From the NCBI RefSeq assembly GCF_030272615.1, contig NC_081408.1:61650114-61714113 (forward strand): DNA of 64,000 nucleotides, in the 5' to 3' direction. This DNA comes from Cryptomeria japonica. Its lineage: Eukaryota; Streptophyta; Pinopsida; Cupressales; Cupressaceae. Below are positions 10,951 to 21,709 of this stretch, in pieces. The position numbers and the translations under genes are program-made. Within the stretch, counting starts at the first letter, position 1, and each line of letters begins with the position of its first letter. Below the pieces are notes generated by a model that made no database searches, was not told the origin of the DNA, and saw only the letters and a program-made list of their open reading frames with translations.

Positions 10951-12228
10951 ATGGGAGAATACACATTGAGGGAACTTACTCAACGACTCACTAAGTCTGA
11001 GCAAGCCTATGATGATCTTATGGTCAAATACAAGGCATCTCAAGCAAAAAGAAGAGAACATGAAGAGAGGCTGATGGAACTATCTGAAAGTAGTTTTGAA
11101 GATGAAGCTAACATGGAAGCTATGATAGCTGAAGTGAATAAGCTGAATGATTCAAACTCCAATCTGAGAAAGGAGTTGGAAGGACTGACTATTCAGTTTA
11201 GCCAAGATCTTGAGAACCGTAGAAAAGCTGAAGATCTGGTAAAAGACAGAGATCATGAGATCTCCAATTTGAAACAAGAGATGAGTGCACTAACTTCTCG
11301 CTTTCATGAGAGCAGAATGGAGAAAGAAGACATGCAAGGAGAACTGAACATTGCCATCTTTGAAAATGAAAGTCTTATGGAGACAAACACTGCTATTTCC
11401 AAAGAACTCTTTGAATCAAAGGAAAAACTAGCTAAGTTTGGCAAAAGTATAGTCAAGATAGAGCAAAAGCTTGAGTCATCTAGACCAGCAAAGAATACCA
11501 ATGGTCTTGGTTTTTTTGGACATGAGGAAGGAGAATCCTCAAGAACAAATGCTGAAGCATCAAAGAAGCAACCGACACTCAAAGGAAAAGGTAAGCAAAA
11601 ATTCAAACCTGTTTGCTTTAACTATCTTAAAGAAGGACACATTGCTAATGTATGTAGGAGCAAAGCCTACAATAATTTTCCTTATTTTATGAACAATGTA
11701 CCTAGATCCAATAAGTTCAATGGTCATTGTTATGCATGCAACAAGTTTGGGCATAGAGCTTTTGAATGTAGGTCTGTAATGGATAACACTGAAAGATATC
11801 CTCAGAGGACCAAAGGAATTGGTCTTGAATCTTTTAAAAACTGGAACCACAACCGGTTTAATATCTTCAATCATCAGTCAAGAAGTGGTGGTCATCAAGC
11901 GGAAACTGGATGGAGAGAAAGTTGTATGATCTGTCATGATCATGGTCACACTACTGCAACATGCAGAAGGAAGATTGGAAACATGTACAATGGACCTTGG
12001 AAAGCACCTGGACTTGTTTGCTATTACTACAACAAACTGGGTAACATTGCAAGATTCTGCAGAAGCAGAAAAAGTATACCTGATGATATATCGGTCACTC
12101 AGGAAGGAGAAATAGAGGTTGAAAAGGTTCAAGAAGAAATGAAGAAAATATGGAAGAAGAAACCAGTATTATTGGAGGAGGAATCGGTTTCTGCACCCAG
12201 TGTGGAAATATCTGAACTGGCAAACTAA
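10951..12228 (+). CDS. gag-like protein of element C (425 aa, intact)
   Basis: ATG at 10951 (MGEYTLRELTQRL) lies 36 bases after the primer-binding site, and the frame is open to TAA at 12226-12228. Residues 1-190 form a long coiled coil rich in E, K, L and S. Residues 222-370 hold four knuckle positions. Knuckle 2 (CYACNKFGHRAFEC, 260-273) and knuckle 3 (CMICHDHGHTTATC, 325-338) are complete. Knuckle 1 (CFNYLKEGHIANVC, 222-235) has lost its second Cys, and knuckle 4 (CYYYNKLGNIARFC, 357-370) has lost its second Cys and its His. The likely role is RNA binding and particle assembly. An acidic tail follows. It is the only retroelement ORF in the window without a stop, so it may have been the part still expressed. 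No protease follows. Confidence 0.82.
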   Translation: MGEYTLRELTQRLTKSEQAYDDLMVKYKASQAKRREHEERLMELSESSFEDEANMEAMIAEVNKLNDSNSNLRKELEGLTIQFSQDLENRRKAEDLVKDRDHEISNLKQEMSALTSRFHESRMEKEDMQGELNIAIFENESLMETNTAISKELFESKEKLAKFGKSIVKIEQKLESSRPAKNTNGLGFFGHEEGESSRTNAEASKKQPTLKGKGKQKFKPVCFNYLKEGHIANVCRSKAYNNFPYFMNNVPRSNKFNGHCYACNKFGHRAFECRSVMDNTERYPQRTKGIGLESFKNWNHNRFNIFNHQSRSGGHQAETGWRESCMICHDHGHTTATCRRKIGNMYNGPWKAPGLVCYYYNKLGNIARFCRSRKSIPDDISVTQEGEIEVEKVQEEMKKIWKKKPVLLEEESVSAPSVEISELAN

Positions 12229-12673
12229 GCCTCAAAGGCTTAGGGGGAGCAAATGACAAACTGCTTTCGAACCCCCGGTTAAACATCGGTAAAAGACCTT
12301 AACCGGTATGCTACACCTGTCACTTGGCAGAAGACCAGAAACAGTAAAAAGGCAAATTAGGGTTTACACCCTAATATAGGAGCATTAATGATGGTAGGTG
12401 AGAGACATGTATAAATGCAATTTTCAAATCATTTCTCACTATCTATTTTTCAAGTGAAGAAAAGTTTTCAAGTGCAGAGCGTAGAGAAGGCGATTTGACC
12501 TTAGATTTCGAGGAATTGGAGAGATTTGAAAGAGATTCAAATATAGTTTGCAATCGGCAATTGAGAACTCAAAGTGGTGATTTGGCTTCCGACGGAGAGC
12601 GAAGCAAAGAAGAATCAGGAAGCCCTAAATTCACGTGTGAAAGGTATTTTTTGTGTTCTTGAAATACTCTTCA
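12229..12673 (+). other. Spacer between gag and ORF2 of element C
   Basis: About 445 bp with no ORF. It opens with a polypurine-like TTAGGGGGAGCAAATG shortly after the gag stop, then a GC-richer stretch with several CCGGT words. The spacing rules out simple readthrough or frameshifting between the two proteins, so ORF2 would need its own messenger RNA or internal initiation. Confidence 0.5.
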
Positions 12674-15600
12674 ATGGCTTCCGCATCTCATACCAGTTCA
12701 AGCACATCCATTGAGTCAAAAAATTTCATTCAGAGGAAGTCCAAGTATAATGCTTTGTCACAAGTCCCAGTTGGAGTCATAGTCGAAGAAGGAATTTCTG
12801 ACTATATTGATTGCAAGATAGAAGACCTAGGGTCCTTAGCCATTCATACTCAATTAGGTCTATTTTGTGGAAAGGATAAAAGGATCAAATCGGAGTTCAG
12901 TATCTTAGAGAAGAAGATACTCCATAATGCGGTGTATTTTCTAGAAGATTTCACAGAGGATCACATCAGAATCATCCTGAGCAGAGTCCATGGTGACAAG
13001 ATGTACCTGGAGAGAACGCATGATATCACGCCTGAGGCAATTCATGCAGTCACCGGTTTCTGCAACACAGGGGAAGTACCAGCCTTGAGAACGGTAATCA
13101 AAACGGAAATGACCAAGCTCACCGGTTCGACAAGTGATTCATGAGGTATGAAAGTTAATCCTATCAAGGATGAACTGGAAAAATACGCCTGCATGGTGAT
13201 AGGCTACAAAACATTCTCAGCCAGCAGAATTAATTCCGTATCTACTATAGCGGTAAATGCCGCTTATCGGATGATTATAGAGGACAAATCATTTGACTTA
13301 TGCACTGGTATGCAAAGGCAACTCCTGTTAAATCTCAAGGCAATCAAAATGGACAATTCATTGAGATTTAAATTTGGACAACTACTGGTAGGATTGTTTT
13401 TCTATTTCCAAGGCTACTTTCTGGGTGTAGGAGATGTCCAGTGGTCCCCTGACCAACCGGTAACCAAGCAGATAAAGGAAAGTGTGCAAGCCATTGGAAC
13501 CGGCTACCCTGAGATCCTGAACAAATACTTTGATGAGTTCAGAAGAAAAATGAGTCCGAGGATGCGAATCTCAGGTGACATAGTGAAGAAGTATGAAGAT
13601 GACATCTGTTTCACTATTCAGGTGGACAAATGTCTAATGGAGGTTGTTGAGCCTAGAATGGAGGAAGTGGAGCCTATGGGCTATGAGGTCATGTTTGACA
13701 TGCTGGAAGGGTATGCTTCAACCCTTATTGCCTCGCCTCTTGATCCTAAGGCGAAGCGAACCAGAACCTACTTGGAGAGGATCGCACCGGTTGAAGAACC
13801 ATCAATGAAAAAGGGAAAAGAACCGGCAGCCAAGAAAGCTAAGGTAGTGCCTGCGGCATCAGCACCAGCTACCATTGAGACTCCAAGAGTGACCAAGCGG
13901 TCACCGACAAAGAAGAAACCGGAGGTAACACCGGCAAAAGTCTTCAAAAAAAAGAGGAAGACTAAGGCAAATGAATCAGACTCCGAAGAAACTGAGTCTA
14001 ATGAACAACCAAAGAAGGCTAGAAAGACCAAGAAGGTGAAGAAGAATGAACCGGCAACATCCGCACCGGTAAATATAGATATCTCCTCTTACAAACCTTT
14101 GACACATTGTCAAAGAACAGTAAAGAATATTAGGAGAAAGCTACTTCATGATTTAATTGATTATTATGATGATTTCAATAGTGAGGAAAAAGATGAAGTA
14201 CTGTAGGAAATTATTCTTTATTTATGTAGAAATGACCAGTCACCATCAGAGATTAAATCTTAGACACCGGATTCATTGTATAAAGCATTGGATAACAAAT
14301 GGCGCATCGCTATTGAAAAGGAACAAGAGATTAGGGAGAAAGTTTTTGCACATTACTTCCCCGAACTCTCAAATTCAGAATTATTTGATGTATTAGATCA
14401 AAATAAAGGTCTCTTCTTTACAAAGAGAAGAAGACTCTGGTTGTTGGAAGGGAGAGTTGATGATGTAGAAAAGGATACACATCAACACATGGCCCATGCT
14501 ATTAGTTCACACAAAGCTCGAATGGCCAACCTCCAAGAAGAAAAGGAACTGGTTATTTCCAAACCGGATGAAGTCTTTGATGAGGAAGGAAACCTGGTGG
14601 AGGAACCAATTGACACCATAGATGTTGATGCCCTGGATACAGAAGATGTCACTCAGGCTATACCGTCTGAGGGAACTGAACAATGGTAGTAGGCTGATCA
14701 GGGTGGTGCACAAGCTGTGGACACACAACAAGCGGCAAAAGACAAGGAAGAAGACAAAAAGAAGAAGGATGAAGATGAGAAAAAGAAAAAGGAGGAAGAG
14801 AAAAAGAAAGAGGAAGAGGAGAAAAGAAAAGATGAAGAGAAGAAGAAGCAAGAAGAAGAAAGGAAAAAGAAAGAAGAAGAGGACATGGAAGAAAAGAAGA
14901 AGAAGGAAGAAGAAGAAAAGAGGAAGAAGGAAGAGGAAGAAAAGAAGAAGAAAGAAGAGGAGAAGAGGAAGAAGGAAGAGGAAGAAAAGAAGAAGGAAGA
15001 GGAAGAAAAGAAGAAAAAGGAAGAGGAAGAGAAGAAGAAGAGGGAAGAAGAAGAAAAGGAAGAGCAGAAGAGGAGAGCAGAGGAGAAGAAAAAGGTAAAA
15101 GAAGACAAGGAAGAAGAGAAGAGAAGAGAAGTGGAAAAGAAGAAAGATGAAGCAGCCAAGGAACGCAAAGCGGCAAAAGGCTCTCAGTTGGAGACTCCGA
15201 AGGCAATCGAAAGTCAATCCTCATCGGTTGATCTTTCTAGTCCTATTGATCTCCAATCTGCAAGCGAATCGGAGCTTATGCAGAGCATCAAGGTTGCTCA
15301 AGAACACCTTGAGATCATTTGCAGAAAAAAGGAACAAGACATTATTCAGGCAGCTGTAGACACTCTTACTGGTTTAATCCCTGGTACCAATCTTCCTAAC
15401 ACTGATTCATCACTAGCACAACTCAAACTTCTATGTAATGTAGTGGATGATCAGGTGTAGAGCCTAGAAGAAGCAGCTGAGGCCAGTGTAAAGAAAGAGC
15501 ACCAAAAGGCTCTTAATGTTGCTTTGGTGAAGAAACTGAATGAGCTTAGGACTGAACTATTAAAGGATCAAAAGGACATAAGGAGTGCTTTGGATGAGGG

Positions 15601-16054
15601 AAACTTGCTACTTAGCAAAATTTGTCAACCTCATCTATTTTGTGATGATGTGCTAGCTAAGAAGCAACAACTTCAAATGGACTTACAGTCCTACTTAAGC
15701 ACATTCAAGACTCCTTACGACTCCTTTGCGGCATATGGGCAAACCGTTCATCGGTTCCAGATCCAGTCAGCCAAGATAGAGCAAGAGATCAGCACAAGGT
15801 CTAGGGATTTGTAGGAACTCCAACTAGTATTACTTCCACGACTGCAAATTCTTCAGAAATGCTATCTGAACCTGGAAGCATTGACAGTCACCCAAGAACT
15901 GAGCACCATAGATGCCATGGAGGAACAGGTATCACAAATGCAGACAGAGAAGGAAGTGGCGACCTCCCTACTTGAGTCGTGGTCTCTCTCCATGAAACAA
16001 TTTTTGCAGGATTACAAAGCAGTTTTTGACAAGTATTATTCATTATTGTCATAA
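12674..16054 (+). pseudogene. ORF2 of element C, conserved protein of unknown function (about 1126 codons)
   Basis: One reading frame from ATG 12674 (MASASHTSSS) to TAA 16052-16054, with no frameshift but stops at 13142 (TGA), 14204, 14261, 14687, 14690, 15458 and 15812 (all TAG). Residues 30-360 are homologous to ORF2 of element B: IEDLGSLAI, ILSRVHGDKMYL, DITPEAIHAVTGF-NTG, GYKTFSASRINSVSTIAVNAAY, YFDEFRRKMSPRMRI. Then come a basic Pro/Lys/Ala linker (about 365-490), an acidic region, a nearly pure Lys/Glu segment (about 690-832) and a C-terminal alpha-helical region with Gln-rich repeats. A short Ile-Thr-x-Glu-x-Ile...Thr-Gly motif recalls the plant transposon-protein (Transposase_32-like) fold; that link is tentative. 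No enzyme motif is seen. Confidence 0.75.
14740..15170 (+). repeat. Polypurine (GAA/AAG) low-complexity tract
   Basis: About 430 bp that is almost all A and G on the plus strand and encodes runs of Lys and Glu in ORF2 frame. The opposite strand gives long false ORFs of Ser, Leu and Phe. A mirror-rich purine tract of this size can adopt triplex DNA. As protein it would be a highly charged single helix. Confidence 0.85.
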
Positions 16055-16127
16055 ACTCTTTTATATATATATGGAAACAGGTTTTTGCAGCGGTACTTTG
16101 TCATTGTTGGCAAAGGGGGAGAAGTAT

Positions 16128-16418
16128 ATGGTTTTAAAATTTTGATGGTCTTAAATTTTTGAAATTTTGATATATCAGGGGGAGAAGTATATAAGAGGGA
16201 GAAGTATCTGTTTTGAAATTTTGATATATGCTGTGATATATGCTATATGCTCTGATGATTATGCTCTGAATGCAAAATTGCTATACACTCTGTTGATTAA
16301 GGGATAGTGTATATGCTTAGGGGGAGCAATTTTGGTAATGGCAAGTCTTTGTTGTAAAACACTTAGATGTCAAAATTTTATTTTCCTAAGTGTTGCCATC
16401 AATGCCAAAGGGGGAGAT
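16128..16418 (+). other. Multiple polypurine tracts before the 3' LTR of C
   Basis: The tract used is AAAGGGGGAGAT (16407-16418), directly before the LTR. Look-alikes lie upstream: AAAGGGGGAGAAGTAT near 16132, AGGGGGAGAAGTAT near 16179, GAGGGAGAAGTAT near 16196, and TTAGGGGGAGCAATTTT near 16318. They sit in an AT-rich untranslated stretch after the ORF2 stop. Confidence 0.65.
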
Positions 16419-17581
16419 TGTTGGCATTTTTGATGTTTATGCTGTGATTGTCATTGATGGACACACACTTGTATTGAGATCCCCTTTATATGTATGAGCT
16501 CATGCTCAACCGGTATTTGTTCCAACTGGTATGTTGTACTCTAGTCTTTAGACTAGTAGTGATTTTGCAGAATGTGTTTTCCCAGTCTGAAGTGGCATGT
16601 TGACCCCAAGCGGTTCACAGATCACAAGCGGTACGAGGAAGCAAAGCGGCACAACACATTCTTACCAGTCTTCATTTTTGTCAAACCGACAACTGGCATT
16701 TTGTATGAACTGGTAACACTTTGTAATGACTTACCAACCGACATTTTGTGATGAGTTACCAATCCACCGATTGTTTGACGGTGCCGACACATTGATAGTG
16801 ATTCTTGTGTCGTGCTACTGAGTATGTCTAGATTCACTGAACCTAGGAAAATGTAATGTAATCCTATTGGACCGACATGAAATCAGATTCCTTTAAAAGG
16901 ACATCATGTCTAGGGTTTTTGTGTTGTTGAAGAAGTTGCAAATAGGGTTTATGTTGAGCTAGGGTTTAAAGTAGAAGTGAAGAGCGATCTTATCTGAGAA
17001 GATCGAGTTGTAACTGAGAGAGATAGAGAAGACTGAAGTAATGCTGGAATGCATTAGCTGTGAGCAATATTGGATCTAACCAAGTAGTTTGTGCTAGTAG
17101 ATAGATCAAACACTTGTTGATTACTCACATCTTTGACAATTTTGTAGCCCTTAATCGGGTAGGCCTCAAAGCCTTTGTAAAATCCTCTAACAAGGTGGTT
17201 CACACATGTGAATCTAAAATCCTCTAACAAGGTAGTCTTTAATCGGACTTATCTCCTAACAGAGATTGAGATTCTTAACAGGATCTGTTTTGGTGAAGAA
17301 CATTGTAAGACCTTAACTGGTCTGGTTTCTATTCTGCAGATAGTGACTTGTGAGTTCCATCTCACCATGGTTTTTCCCAGTTGGGTTTCAACGTCAAATA
17401 TCTTGTGTTATGGTTGCATTTCTTTTGTGGGTGAGTGGTTTATTCACATTTTGGTTTGTATGTGTGATAACCGGTTTGATTGTCAAACTGCTTTACCGGT
17501 TTATCTCTAGACTGTGTAAGTGTTTTAGTGCAAAGATTTTTGGCATACTAATTCCACCCCCCCCCCTCTTAGTATTCATCA
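16419..17581 (+). repeat. 3' LTR of element C
   Basis: 1163 bp from TGTTGGCATTTTTGATG to TATTCATCA; five bases longer than the 5' copy, partly in the C run (17555-17566). It is followed by the AAGTG duplication. Confidence 0.92.
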
Positions 17582-17694
17582 AAGTGCAATTTTGAAGAGA
17601 GGCGATCCATGAAGGTGAGAAGAGTGCAAAACTGCTAAGTGAATAGCAGAGTGGTGAAGAAAGTGTGCAAAGCTCAGATAGTGTAAAGAGTAGA

Positions 17695-17825
17695 GAAAGA
17701 ATGCAGAGCACTAGTAGAGTGCAGAGCACCAGTAGAGTGCAGAGAAAGTGAAATGTAGAGCACAAGTAGAGTGCAAAGCAAGTGTAATACATAGCACCAG
17801 AAGAGTGCAAAGCAAGTGTAATCGA
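17695..17825 (+). repeat. Short-unit repeat inside LTR A
   Basis: Roughly 20-bp units of the form AGCAC-AGTAGAGTGCA-AG repeat five or six times with variation. It lies in the transcribed part of LTR A, upstream of its C-run terminus. Confidence 0.6.
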
Positions 17826-18360
17826 TGGTCAAATCAGAGAGCTTAAATTGGATCTGATTAAGCTAAGAGTATCTATTATAGAAGATCATTCTCTCTATTT
17901 TTTTTAATAACTACAACAACAGAATCCCTTAACCAGGTGGACTTTAACAGGTCCCTTTGTAAAATCCCTTAACCGGGTGACATCTTAATTGATGATCCTA
18001 AGTCATTTAACAAGGCTACCTCTAATAGGGTAAAGGTTCTAACAGGCCTTAAAGAAAATCCCTTAACTGGGTGGCACCAAACAATGTCTTTATAATTTCC
18101 TAACAGGGATGGCTCCTCATCGTGCGTACTCTAGAAGAGTGCAGATTTTGTGAGTTGCTACTCACACCATGGTTTTCTCCCATTTGGGTTTCCACGTGAT
18201 AAATCTTGGCAGTCAAGTGTGTTTGATTTTATGTGTGCATTCTTCTTATTAATGTTGCTTATACTGAAGTTTGAATAGAAACTTTGATTAAGGTTAAATC
18301 TGATAAAACCGATATAGTGTTGATTCACCCCTCCCCTCTCAGCACCTGTTGGGACTAACA

Positions 18361-19652
18361 AACATATGCTTTCCTATTTGTAAAATGGTACATCCTTGCC
18401 ACAACTTCTAATGGGAATAATGAGCCTTTCTTATGTGCCCCTCCAACTAAGGACTTCATTGCTTCTACTAACTGATGCATAACCTCCAAGAAATCAACTC
18501 TATCTTGGACAGTAATAGGCAAAATCCTAGGAGTAACAAGGCTGCCAAAAACCCTAATGATAGTATGCTCCTTAAAGTAGAACAATGATCCCCAATAATG
18601 AGGGATTCCTAATTCAGGTGTAGGATCCTTAGGCCTTAAAAAGTTCCTTAATTCCTTTCTTAGACCTCATCTTACCTCTCCTTGAATAATTCTTAGCAAC
18701 TTTCTAATAAAATGATTTTCAAAGGTAAGATAATTGGACTCGTTCATATGCATATCCCAAATATAAGTCCACTCTTGGATTGGAAGTAATTCACATCTTA
18801 CAACAGGAGTAACATGAAGGTTGGAATGCCAGACCTTAGCACCTTTGTACAAGAAAATATGCATCAGTAAAGAATAATACTTGAAATTCATTGAATTTCC
18901 CTTCTTGAATTCATAGAGAGCATTATGAAGACCCTCAACTACTAGAGTAGCATAATCAAAAGGTTTATTTATATCTCTATCCTGAATGTCCATATATAGT
19001 ACCAACATCTAGTTTGGGATCATGCTTCTGGCATCTACAACATAAACTTGACACATAGCATAGTATGTGTTTGTAAAGTATCCAACAAGTTACAAATTAG
19101 TACCATAGGGGGCAACCTCCATTGAAGGTAATTGCTCTTGATCTCTTCGCAAGCCTAGAGGTCAGAGTGTAACAATCTTCTCCCTATATAACCTTTCATT
19201 ATTCTTATATTCCCTCTGTAGCTCCTCTGGATTTATCGCCCAATCCAAATTAGGATTAATCATGAATACTTCACCAATAAATTCCTTTATAATTGCTGTC
19301 AATTTGCCACCTTCCTTGGCCATAATTTCTCTAGTGTCTGGCCTATAATTACTGGCAATAGCTGCAACCAATTCAATGTTCACATACACATTTGGAACCA
19401 CTAACCTTGCAAGATTAAATTCCAAGTTTTACATAGAGGGACACGTTCCTTCTTCTTATTGTAACCTCTTCTCCAAAGGCTAAAACCCCATGGTGGGATT
19501 AAAGCATCCTTGCATCCACTAGAGTAGTCAATTATAAACTCATCAAGTCTAGCTCCTGGTTTAGGCCTCTTCTATGTCTCTATAGACCCAGGAAGTTGCA
19601 CAATTATTTCTTCTGAGAACTTGCTCTTGCACAGGCTAGAAGATTCAACCAT
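18361..19652 (-). pseudogene. 5' part of an unrecognised gene split by the LTR nest
   Basis: ATG candidate at 19652 (MVESSSLCKSKFSEEIIVQL). Open segments follow in order: KRPKPGARLDEFIIDYSSG, then after one frameshift NIELVAAIASNYRPDTREIM (19162-19425), MLVLYMDIQDRDINKPFDYA (18667-19008), and a 18361-18585 segment ending at RKAYV. Four or five in-frame stops and one frameshift interrupt it. The frame carries on past the LTR nest at 1150. The full product would be about 600 residues. I recognise no domain. The length, the insertion history and the similar style of protein in the LINE 3' module suggest a retroelement-associated or transposon-derived gene rather than a conserved host gene. Confidence 0.5.
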
Positions 19653-19659
19653 TATAAGA

Positions 19660-21700
19660 GTTAGGGTTTATGTAAACAGACATTGGACACAAACAATAGC
19701 TAGGGTTTGAAAATAATATTAAGAATTAATCCCTCTACGATTTCCTAGATGACCAAATTATCTTATAAACTTGAAGCTCACACACAAAGAATAGGGGAAT
19801 TAATACAATAAGTGCAACTATAACCTGAATTAGAAACCCTAGAGCATAAACCCTACCAATGGCAGATTCACAATGCAAAAGATACATAAAATGTTCCAGA
19901 GCATGGTAGGTGTAAAAGCGGACTGGAGTGAAGCTAATATAATTAGGAATTCTGGATTGCAACGGGAAATTGAGAACATTTATTGCAGACACGTATATAG
20001 GTTTGATGGTAGGAAGCAGCAGTTGAAGTTTGTATTCGAACATCGAGGCCCCAACAACAAGATCTTTGTCAGGGGGCGACGAATGGGAGGCATGCACATA
20101 TACACCTTTATTATTTTTCAATAGCCACCGCTTGTAAAGTCTTTTGGGGATTGCGGGATTAGCTCCATCGTGCACGTCCAGCTAATTGCGCAATTGCGTG
20201 GAGATCTTAGTCGTCGATCTCATGGAAGGCAACCTCATGTTATCACGATTAGGAGGTGAGCAAAGTGGAACCACGTCCTTGCCATGCTGTGTGACATACT
20301 TGATGTCTCACACTCATTGGTCCAAGTGTACACCATCATCCTTGGTAGGGCCTATGTACCACATCTGTAGGCGGAGTTTAGCCCAGCTAGCAACTTCGTC
20401 TAATCGCACAACTGTACGATGATTTGATCCATTTATTAGACAAGATATAACTTCTCGGTATATGGTCCGGTCCCACATATATGATTTGTCACATAGCCTC
20501 GAACTTGCAGGAAATTCATTGGTCCACAGAAGCGGAGTCAGATTCTAGTGGGGCCCATGTGCCATGTGTGCAGGCGGGGCTGTGGAGTTAGGATGAATGA
20601 GCAACTTTGGCTAACTGTGCAATCGCGTGGTAATCTAGACCGTCGATGTGGAGGAAGATGCTAATCTAGACCGTCGATGTGAAGGAGTTTGAAACAAAGA
20701 TAGAACTATATGTATCTTGAAAGAGATAAACCTATTTGTAGGTGGTCCCCATCAGCTAGTTGAGTTGTGAGATAAAATAAAGTTTAAAAAGGGATGTTAA
20801 AAATATAAATTATATTTTATCAATGGATATGTTTGATGAAGGAGACATATCTTTCCATACATGCACTTATTTAAGGATCTCTGGATCCATTTATTTGATG
20901 TACAAAAAATATATAGAAAACATCAATCTATTTCTCTCCAATTTTCAACATACTCTTCATTTATAAATGTTTATATTTTAATTGCATATATTTTTAATTT
21001 ATTAGTACATTGTTTGAATGTATTTCTTTGTACCATTCACTAATGATTTATAAAATCACAAGTTACAAGTAAAAGTTTTTGTAAATTGTATCTATGGTGT
21101 TTCTTTGTGAAAGAATTTACATATTATTATTGTATTTGAATACAAAAATACTATCTATTGTGACAAAAACAATAGATTGTTCTTGACAATACAATTTATA
21201 TCCAACTTTAAATGATGATGAAACTATTTGACAACCTTTCACATTTCATGATAAAATATGATTTCTTGTGCTCACTTTTAATATTTATGAAAGGACAACA
21301 TGTAATATGAAGTACTCCAATACATATATGTTATTATCCCAATAATTGTACATATAAGAATAATATTTTTCTACATAACAACAATACTTGTTTACATATG
21401 CACCTTATTTTATAAATGGAACACTTATATTATGTAGTTATGATATTGTATATGAACCAAACAAATATTTATTCACTTGTTAACTAATATAATTATAATT
21501 TTATATATGATATTCATAAGTTCTCATGTGTTCATGTAAGGATCTCTTGACAAACATTTGATAATTTGTCAATATACATGTGAACAAATTATTGACAATA
21601 TATAATATAAATATATAAATCCTAAAACCACTAATCCTGTACCAACAATAAAACCCTACTGGACTATAGACCCTTACTTATTTTGGAAATATTATAACTA
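19660..21700. other. Intergenic stretch, no supported gene
   Basis: 19660-20190 is the 5' flank of the pseudogene. 20190-20700 is a GC-richer repeated block with two diverged copies of a phrase around GCAATCGCGTGG and GGGCC-ATGT-CCA. 20700-21700 is AT-rich with no ORF of note and ends in the 3' flank of the P450 gene. Overlapping opposite-strand ORFs at 19735-20175 are unsupported. Confidence 0.5.
20631..20681 (+). repeat. Tandem duplication, 31-bp period
   Basis: TAATCTAGACCGTCGATGTG occurs at 20631-20650 and again at 20662-20681. It is a local duplication inside the GC-richer block 20190-20700. Confidence 0.8.
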
Positions 21701-21709
21701 ATATGAACT

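Larger units (their letters stand above)
9743..17581 (+). mobile_element. Element C: non-autonomous LTR retrotransposon
   Basis: Complete 7839-bp element with LTRs 9743-10900 and 16419-17581. The primer-binding site is at 10903-10914 and the polypurine tract at 16407-16418. A perfect AAGTG target duplication flanks it (9738-9742 and 17582-17586). The interior holds an intact gag-like ORF (10951-12228) and one 3.4 kb ORF2 frame (12674-16054) with seven in-frame stops. No pol domain is present in any frame. The LTRs differ at roughly 3 percent of sites by eye, mostly transitions concentrated in the first half, so C inserted later than B. Layout and ORF2 homology place B and C in one lineage although most of their LTR sequence differs. 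Confidence 0.92.
1151..18360 (+). mobile_element. Solo LTR A, outer shell of nest (1577 bp of own sequence)
   Basis: It starts TGTTGGCATAAATTATGG at 1151 and ends GGGACTAACA at 18360. It is flanked by a perfect 5-bp target duplication AACAT (1146-1150 and 18361-18365). Its own sequence is 1151-1894, 9684-9742 and 17587-18360; everything else is later insertions B and C. The 3' part has the GATTCACCCC motif near 18322 and three copies of a CCCTTAAC-GGGTG phrase (about 17926-18075). No internal region exists between two LTR copies, so it is a solo LTR left by recombination. It is in plus orientation and interrupts the minus-strand gene 716-19652. Confidence 0.88.

Noticed and set aside
14507-15224. 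Long minus-strand ORFs rich in Ser, Leu and Phe
   Set aside because: They are the complement of the purine tract; low-complexity shadows with no domain.
12674-16054. Use of TAG as a sense codon
   Set aside because: gag of the same element and the P450 gene use normal stops, and TAG codons fit CAG-to-TAG mutation, so decay is simpler than recoding.
19735-20175. Overlapping ORFs on both strands, one with hydrophobic segments
   Set aside because: No ATG context, no homology that I recognise, and the two strands contradict each other; left as intergenic.
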